Source: Sulfuricella sp.
GTDB lineage: Bacteria > Pseudomonadota > Gammaproteobacteria > Burkholderiales > Sulfuricellaceae
Length of the DNA: 36,743 bases
Direction: 5' to 3'
NCBI GenBank assembly: GCA_023266195.1
Contig: JAHFRP010000017.1
Location: 1 to 36,743 of the forward strand
Position 1 is the first letter of the stretch. The number at the start of each line of letters is the position of its first letter. Shown here one piece after another: positions 33,083-36,743 of the stretch. Below the pieces are notes generated by a model. That model had not been told where the DNA came from. It did not search any database and saw only the letters and a program-made list of their open reading frames with translations. A program made the translations under genes and the position numbers.

Positions 33083-34983
33083 GCCGCTTCGTCGAGGGCG
33101 CCGTTCCTGAGATTGGGGTAGCGGCAGTGCTCCACCATGTCGCGGGCGGCCTGCGCCGGCGCCGGTGTCAGCAGGCTGACGACGATCACGGTCAGCATGC
33201 CGGCGGGCATGCCGAAGGTGCCGGCGGCGATGTCCTTGATGCCGAACCAGGGCGTCATGCCGTGGAATTTAACGCCGATCAGGTAGAACAGGCAGACGCC
33301 CAGGCCGACCGCCATGCCGCTGACCGCGCCCCACTGGTTGGCGCGTTTCCAGAAAATGCCCAGCACCAGCGCGGGGAAGAAGGCGGAGGCGGCGATCGAG
33401 AAGGCCCAGGCGACCATGGACAGGATGTTGTCCGGCTTGAGCGAAGCGAACCAGGCGGCGACGAGCGCCACCAGCAGGAGCAGGATCTTGGAGATGATCA
33501 TGCGGCGCGGGGTCGAGGCGGCAGGGTCGAGCATCTTGTAGTAGACGTCGTGCGATAGCGCGTTGGCGATGGTGAGGAGCAGTGCGTCCGCCGTCGACAA
33601 AGCCGCCGCCAGCCCGCCCGCCGCCACCAGGCCGGATACCACGTAAGGCAGGCCGGCGATTTCCGGGGTGGCGAGCACGATCACGTCGGGGTTGAGGGTC
33701 AGCTCGGCCAGTTGCAGGATGCCGTCGTGGTTGATGTCGTCGATCTGCACCAGGCCGACCTTGGCCCAGGCCGAGATCCAGGCGGGCAGGTCGGCGATGC
33801 TGCTGCCGATCAGCTTGGTGTAGATCTCGAACTTGACCAGCACCGCCAGCGCCGGCGCGGTGAAATACAGCAGGGAAATGAAGAAGATCGACCAGAACAC
33901 CGATTGGCGCGCCTCCTTTACGCTGGGCGTGGTGTAGTAGCGCATCAGGATGTGGGGCAGGGCGGCGGTGCCGATCATCAGGCAGGCGGCCAGCGCCATG
34001 AAGTTGAGGCGGGCGGTGTCGCGGGTTTTTTCGTCTTCGCCGGGGAACGGTTCGGCGTGCGGCGTGGGCGCCTTGGCCTTGGCCCTCAGCTCGGCCAGCT
34101 GGCGCTCGGTTTCCGCCGAAGCGGGCTGACCCTTGAGGCCGGCGGCGAGGTCGTCGGCCTTTTTCTGGAACAGCGCGCGCGCTTCGAGCTGTTTCGGGTC
34201 GTTGAAGATTTCCTTTTCGCGCTCGGTGACTTTCTGCAGCACCTGGCCGGACATCAGGTGCGGCACCGGCACGTCGGTGATGCGCTGCGACAGCATCACC
34301 ACCGGCACCAGGTAGGCGATGATCAGGATTACGTATTGCGCCACCTGGGTCCAGGTGATCGCCTTCATCCCGCCCAGCATCGAGCACACCAGGATGCCGG
34401 CGACGCCGACGAAGATGCCGGTGGTGAAGTCGATGCCGAGAAAGCGGCTGCTGATCAGGCCGACGCCGTAGATTTGCGCCACCACGTAGGTGAAGGAGGC
34501 GAGGATGGCGGCGAATACGCCCACCGTGCGCGCCACGTTGCCGCCATAACGCGCGCCGAGAAAGTCGGGGATGGTGAACTGGCCGAACTTGCGCAGATAG
34601 GGCGCGAGCAGCAGCGCCACCAGCACGAAGCCGCCGGTCCAGCCGAGCACGAAGGCCATGCCGTCGTAGCCCGACAGGTACAGCGTGCCGGCCATGCCGA
34701 TGAAGGAGGCGGCGGAAAGCCAGTCGGCGCCGGTCGCCATGCCGTTGAACACGGCGGGCACGCGGCGCCCGGCGACGTAGTATTCGGAAATGTCGGCGGT
34801 GCGGCTCATCACGCCGATGCCGGCATACAGGCCGAAGGTGGCGGCCATGAAGATGTAGCCGATCCAGGCGTTGGACATGCCCATCTGCTCGGCGATCGCC
34901 AGCAGGATGACGAAGGTGATGAAGCCGCCGGTGTAGAAGCCGTAGTAGCGCGACAGGCTGCGGAAGAAAATCTTGTTCTTAAT
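33079..34983 (-). CDS. Acetate/solute:Na+ symporter (VC_2705 type)
   Basis: 634 aa if started at the ATT at 34983. The 33 codons before the first ATG (34884) read RSLSRYYGFYTGGFITFVIL, the conserved N-terminal helix of this symporter family, with no ATG, GTG or TTG among them; the ATT overlaps the DUF485 stop by one base. About 13-14 helices in all. Typical SSS segments: ISEYYVAGRRVPAVFNGMATGADWLSAASFIGMAGT. A charged soluble insert (about residues 245-320) is usual for the VC_2705 branch. Likely takes up acetate or another small organic acid. Confidence 0.88.
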   Translation of the reverse strand: MKNKIFFRSLSRYYGFYTGGFITFVILLAIAEQMGMSNAWIGYIFMAATFGLYAGIGVMSRTADISEYYVAGRRVPAVFNGMATGADWLSAASFIGMAGTLYLSGYDGMAFVLGWTGGFVLVALLLAPYLRKFGQFTIPDFLGARYGGNVARTVGVFAAILASFTYVVAQIYGVGLISSRFLGIDFTTGIFVGVAGILVCSMLGGMKAITWTQVAQYVILIIAYLVPVVMLSQRITDVPVPHLMSGQVLQKVTEREKEIFNDPKQLEARALFQKKADDLAAGLKGQPASAETERQLAELRAKAKAPTPHAEPFPGEDEKTRDTARLNFMALAACLMIGTAALPHILMRYYTTPSVKEARQSVFWSIFFISLLYFTAPALAVLVKFEIYTKLIGSSIADLPAWISAWAKVGLVQIDDINHDGILQLAELTLNPDVIVLATPEIAGLPYVVSGLVAAGGLAAALSTADALLLTIANALSHDVYYKMLDPAASTPRRMIISKILLLLVALVAAWFASLKPDNILSMVAWAFSIAASAFFPALVLGIFWKRANQWGAVSGMAVGLGVCLFYLIGVKFHGMTPWFGIKDIAAGTFGMPAGMLTVIVVSLLTPAPAQAARDMVEHCRYPNLRNGALDEAA

Positions 34984-35236
34984 CTTCGGCCACCCCGTAT
35001 TTTTTATCCAGCTTGTTCATGTAGCGGGCGTAGCACCACACCAGCGCGACGTAGATCGCCAGCGAGCCCTGGGAAGTCATGTAGAAGCCGAAGGGAAAGC
35101 CGAGGAAGGTGAATTTATTCAGGTCGCGCACGAACCAGATCACCGCGAAAGTGGCCAGGAACCAGACGAACAGCAGGAACCCCGTCATCCGCAGATTCTT
35201 GTGCCAATACTCCTGTAGTTTTGTTGAGGTGGGCAT
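34979..35236 (-). CDS. DUF485 membrane protein, symporter partner
   Basis: 85 aa, two membrane helices (MTGFLLFVWFLATFAVIWFV; FYMTSQGSLAIYVALVWCYA). DUF485 proteins precede ActP-type symporters and are their small partners. ATG 35236 fits the family N terminus; TTG 35260 lies in an AT-rich repeat. No ribosome site is clear. Confidence 0.88.
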   Translation of the reverse strand: MPTSTKLQEYWHKNLRMTGFLLFVWFLATFAVIWFVRDLNKFTFLGFPFGFYMTSQGSLAIYVALVWCYARYMNKLDKKYGVAED

Positions 35237-35335
35237 GTTTGAAGAATTTTGAATTCTCAATTTTGAATTCTTAATTTCGGTGCGGTTTGCCGGTCGCTAA
35301 TTTAACATTCAAAATCAAAAATTAAAAATTGGTTT

Positions 35336-36037
35336 TCAACTGGCCCAACTGATCCAGCGCTGGGCCTTTTCCACATCCTGCAGCCCCTTGAAATCGGGGA
35401 TGTTTTTTTGCCGGGCGATTTTTGTCGCGGCGAGGAACAGCTGGGCGGTGGACAGCGCATCGGCCAGCGCGCTGTGGCGGGCATAGTTCCGGATGTGGAA
35501 ATGGCCGCTCCAGTCGTCCAGCGCGCGGTGCCGGTTGGCGAGTTCGGGGAGGAATCCGGGCATCACGTAGGCAAGGTCGAGCCAGGGGCGCTTGAAGTCG
35601 AAATGCAGAAACTCCTTGAGCGCGCGCTTGATCATGGTTTCGTCGAAGGTGACATGGAACGCGACCAGCGGGTCCTTGCCGACGAATTCGAGAAAGCGCA
35701 GCAGCGTTTCCACCGGCGGCACGCCCCCGGTCTGCGCGGTGCCGCCGATGCCGTGGATCAGGATGTTGTCCTTGCCGCTGGCGGTCGGCTGCTGCAGGAT
35801 GATCTCGAAGCTGTCGGTCAGGTCGATCCGGCCCTGATTCACGGCTACCGCGCCGATGGCGATGAGCCGGTCGCGCGCCAGATTGAGGCCGGTGGTTTCC
35901 ACGTCCACCACCACGAAGCGCGAGGCGTCCAGCTCTGAGCCGGCCGGGTTCGGCAAGCGGCGCCAGGCATCCAGGCGCGTGGCCGCCTCGGCGCTGAGCG
36001 CCACTTCCGGATGGAACAGCCGGGAGAGCCAGTTCAT
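35336..36037 (-). CDS. DEDDh 3'-5' exonuclease (DnaQ-like)
   Basis: 233 aa. Exo I VVVDVETTGLN, Exo II VAFHVTFDETM, Exo III ARHSALADALSTA. Start ATG 36037 overlaps the previous stop (ATGA); further reading upstream is spurious. Commonly found after a CBS/DUF294 gene near acetate permeases. Substrate unknown; a DNA polymerase III epsilon-like proofreading or repair nuclease is likely. Confidence 0.9.
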   Translation of the reverse strand: MNWLSRLFHPEVALSAEAATRLDAWRRLPNPAGSELDASRFVVVDVETTGLNLARDRLIAIGAVAVNQGRIDLTDSFEIILQQPTASGKDNILIHGIGGTAQTGGVPPVETLLRFLEFVGKDPLVAFHVTFDETMIKRALKEFLHFDFKRPWLDLAYVMPGFLPELANRHRALDDWSGHFHIRNYARHSALADALSTAQLFLAATKIARQKNIPDFKGLQDVEKAQRWISWAS

Positions 36038-36743
36038 AAGCGGTAATCCAGCGCCAGGCGGGCTTGCAGCTTGCGCGCCTGGCGGAAGGCTTCCTTCAGT
36101 ATGCGCCGGTCGAGATCGTTGAGCCGATTCGGGTCGATGCGGTTGTCCATCGCCGGTTCCTCCCGGCTTTCGTCGTGCTGGTGGCGCAGGCGCAGCAGCT
36201 GGATGAACAAAAAAGCCTCGATCCAGCCTTCCACCTCGGCCGGCGGGATGTTGAGCGTGGGCGCGGCGAGGCGCAGGCGCTGGACGGTATGCGTGTGTCC
36301 GCCGCCCGCGGCCAGGCCGAGAATCCGCGCCGCATCGACGAACGGGGTGATGCCGTTCAACTTGAGGTCGAGGGTGTGGTTCTCGCCGGTTACGAAGTCG
36401 CGTACCAGCCCCAGCGGCGGCCGGTTGCGCAGGGCGTTGGCCGCCATCTGGTGCAAAAAGCGCGGGTTGGCGGCGGCCCGCCCGGTCAGCCAGGCCCGCA
36501 AGTTTTCGGCGAGGGCGTGTTGGCCGTGCAGGCTGCGGAAGTCGAAAAAGATCGTGGCGTGCAGCAGGGCTTCCGGGTCGCCGCGGTCGATCCATTCCGC
36601 GAAGGTCTCCTTCCACTCCGCAAGCGACAAGCACCACTGAGGATTGCTCGCCATCACATTGCCCCTGCACAGCGGGAAGCCGCAGGCATCGAGCGCCGCG
36701 TTGATGCGCGTGGCCACCGCCAGCAAATCGCGGCGCACTTCGT
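36034..36743 (-). CDS. CBS/DUF294 nucleotidyltransferase-like protein, C-terminal part
   Basis: The window cuts off the N terminus. The 236 visible residues match the DUF294 nucleotidyltransferase (MRRDLLAVATRINAALDACGFPLCRGN; YF-like EWIDRGDPEALL) and its substrate-binding C-terminal domain. Full-length relatives carry a cyclic nucleotide-binding domain and two CBS domains before this part. A GlnD-like signalling role near the acetate symporter is inferred. Confidence 0.82.
   Translation of the reverse strand, partial: EVRRDLLAVATRINAALDACGFPLCRGNVMASNPQWCLSLAEWKETFAEWIDRGDPEALLHATIFFDFRSLHGQHALAENLRAWLTGRAAANPRFLHQMAANALRNRPPLGLVRDFVTGENHTLDLKLNGITPFVDAARILGLAAGGGHTHTVQRLRLAAPTLNIPPAEVEGWIEAFLFIQLLRLRHQHDESREEPAMDNRIDPNRLNDLDRRILKEAFRQARKLQARLALDYRL

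Noticed and set aside
36038-36670. Long exonuclease reading frame upstream of 36037
   Set aside because: It is a frame shadow of the DUF294 gene, low-complexity Arg/Pro-rich; the ATGA overlap at 36034-36037 gives the real start.

Overview
The window looks like chromosome of a denitrifying betaproteobacterium. An order such as Nitrosomonadales (Sulfuricella/Sideroxydans-like) is my inference from gene style, not proven. It has high GC, dense operons mostly on the minus strand, a hemA-prfA-prmC block, an SHP-DHC-CYB cytochrome cluster and a large nitric-oxide (NO) island.

Layout. 1-120: 3' end of a 5S rRNA gene and its terminator. 199-15716: NO respiration and defence island. On the minus strand it runs norC-norB, then norE-norF-norQ, a small membrane protein and a 4Fe-4S membrane ferredoxin. 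A plus-strand sigma-54 activator (PAS-AAA+-HTH) is divergent from a second minus-strand series: a small secreted protein with three CX9C repeats, a MIP18/SufT-like Fe-S factor, a DUF2249 protein, an NnrS-like membrane protein, a helical periplasmic protein, a soluble CZB chemoreceptor-like protein, an HD-GYP protein, norD and nsrR. A hemerythrin and a second DUF2249 gene diverge from norC. 16038-20991: two more NnrS/COX1-like membrane proteins, a TauD-like Fe/2OG dioxygenase, a nitronate monooxygenase and a third DUF2249. 21061-24839: prmC (fused to a DUF559 domain carried by an inverted-repeat element), prfA, hemA. 25035-28821: an acyl-CoA transferase/GNAT fusion, an unannotated 55-aa gene and a Fic protein. 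28987-33036: tRNA-Phe, a QseBC-type two-component system and the divergent shp-dhc-cyb operon. 33079-36743: an acetate-type symporter with its DUF485 partner, a DEDDh exonuclease and a CBS/DUF294 nucleotidyltransferase cut by the window edge.

How it works together. NorCB reduces NO to N2O; NorQ and NorD are assembly factors, NorE and NorF accessory subunits. DUF2249, hemerythrin and NnrS-like proteins form the usual NO-protective accessory set. I read three regulatory layers directly in the DNA: exact FNR/DNR-type boxes (norC/hemerythrin, norQ, nitronate monooxygenase), two NsrR-like 23-bp dyads (norC leader; the DUF2249/NnrS-like/nitronate monooxygenase operon), and a sigma-54 promoter with an upstream 19-bp inverted repeat between the PAS activator and the triple-repeat secreted protein. 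The last module, a probable sigma-54-driven NO-response operon headed by an undescribed CX9C-repeat exported protein, is the best candidate here for a new system.
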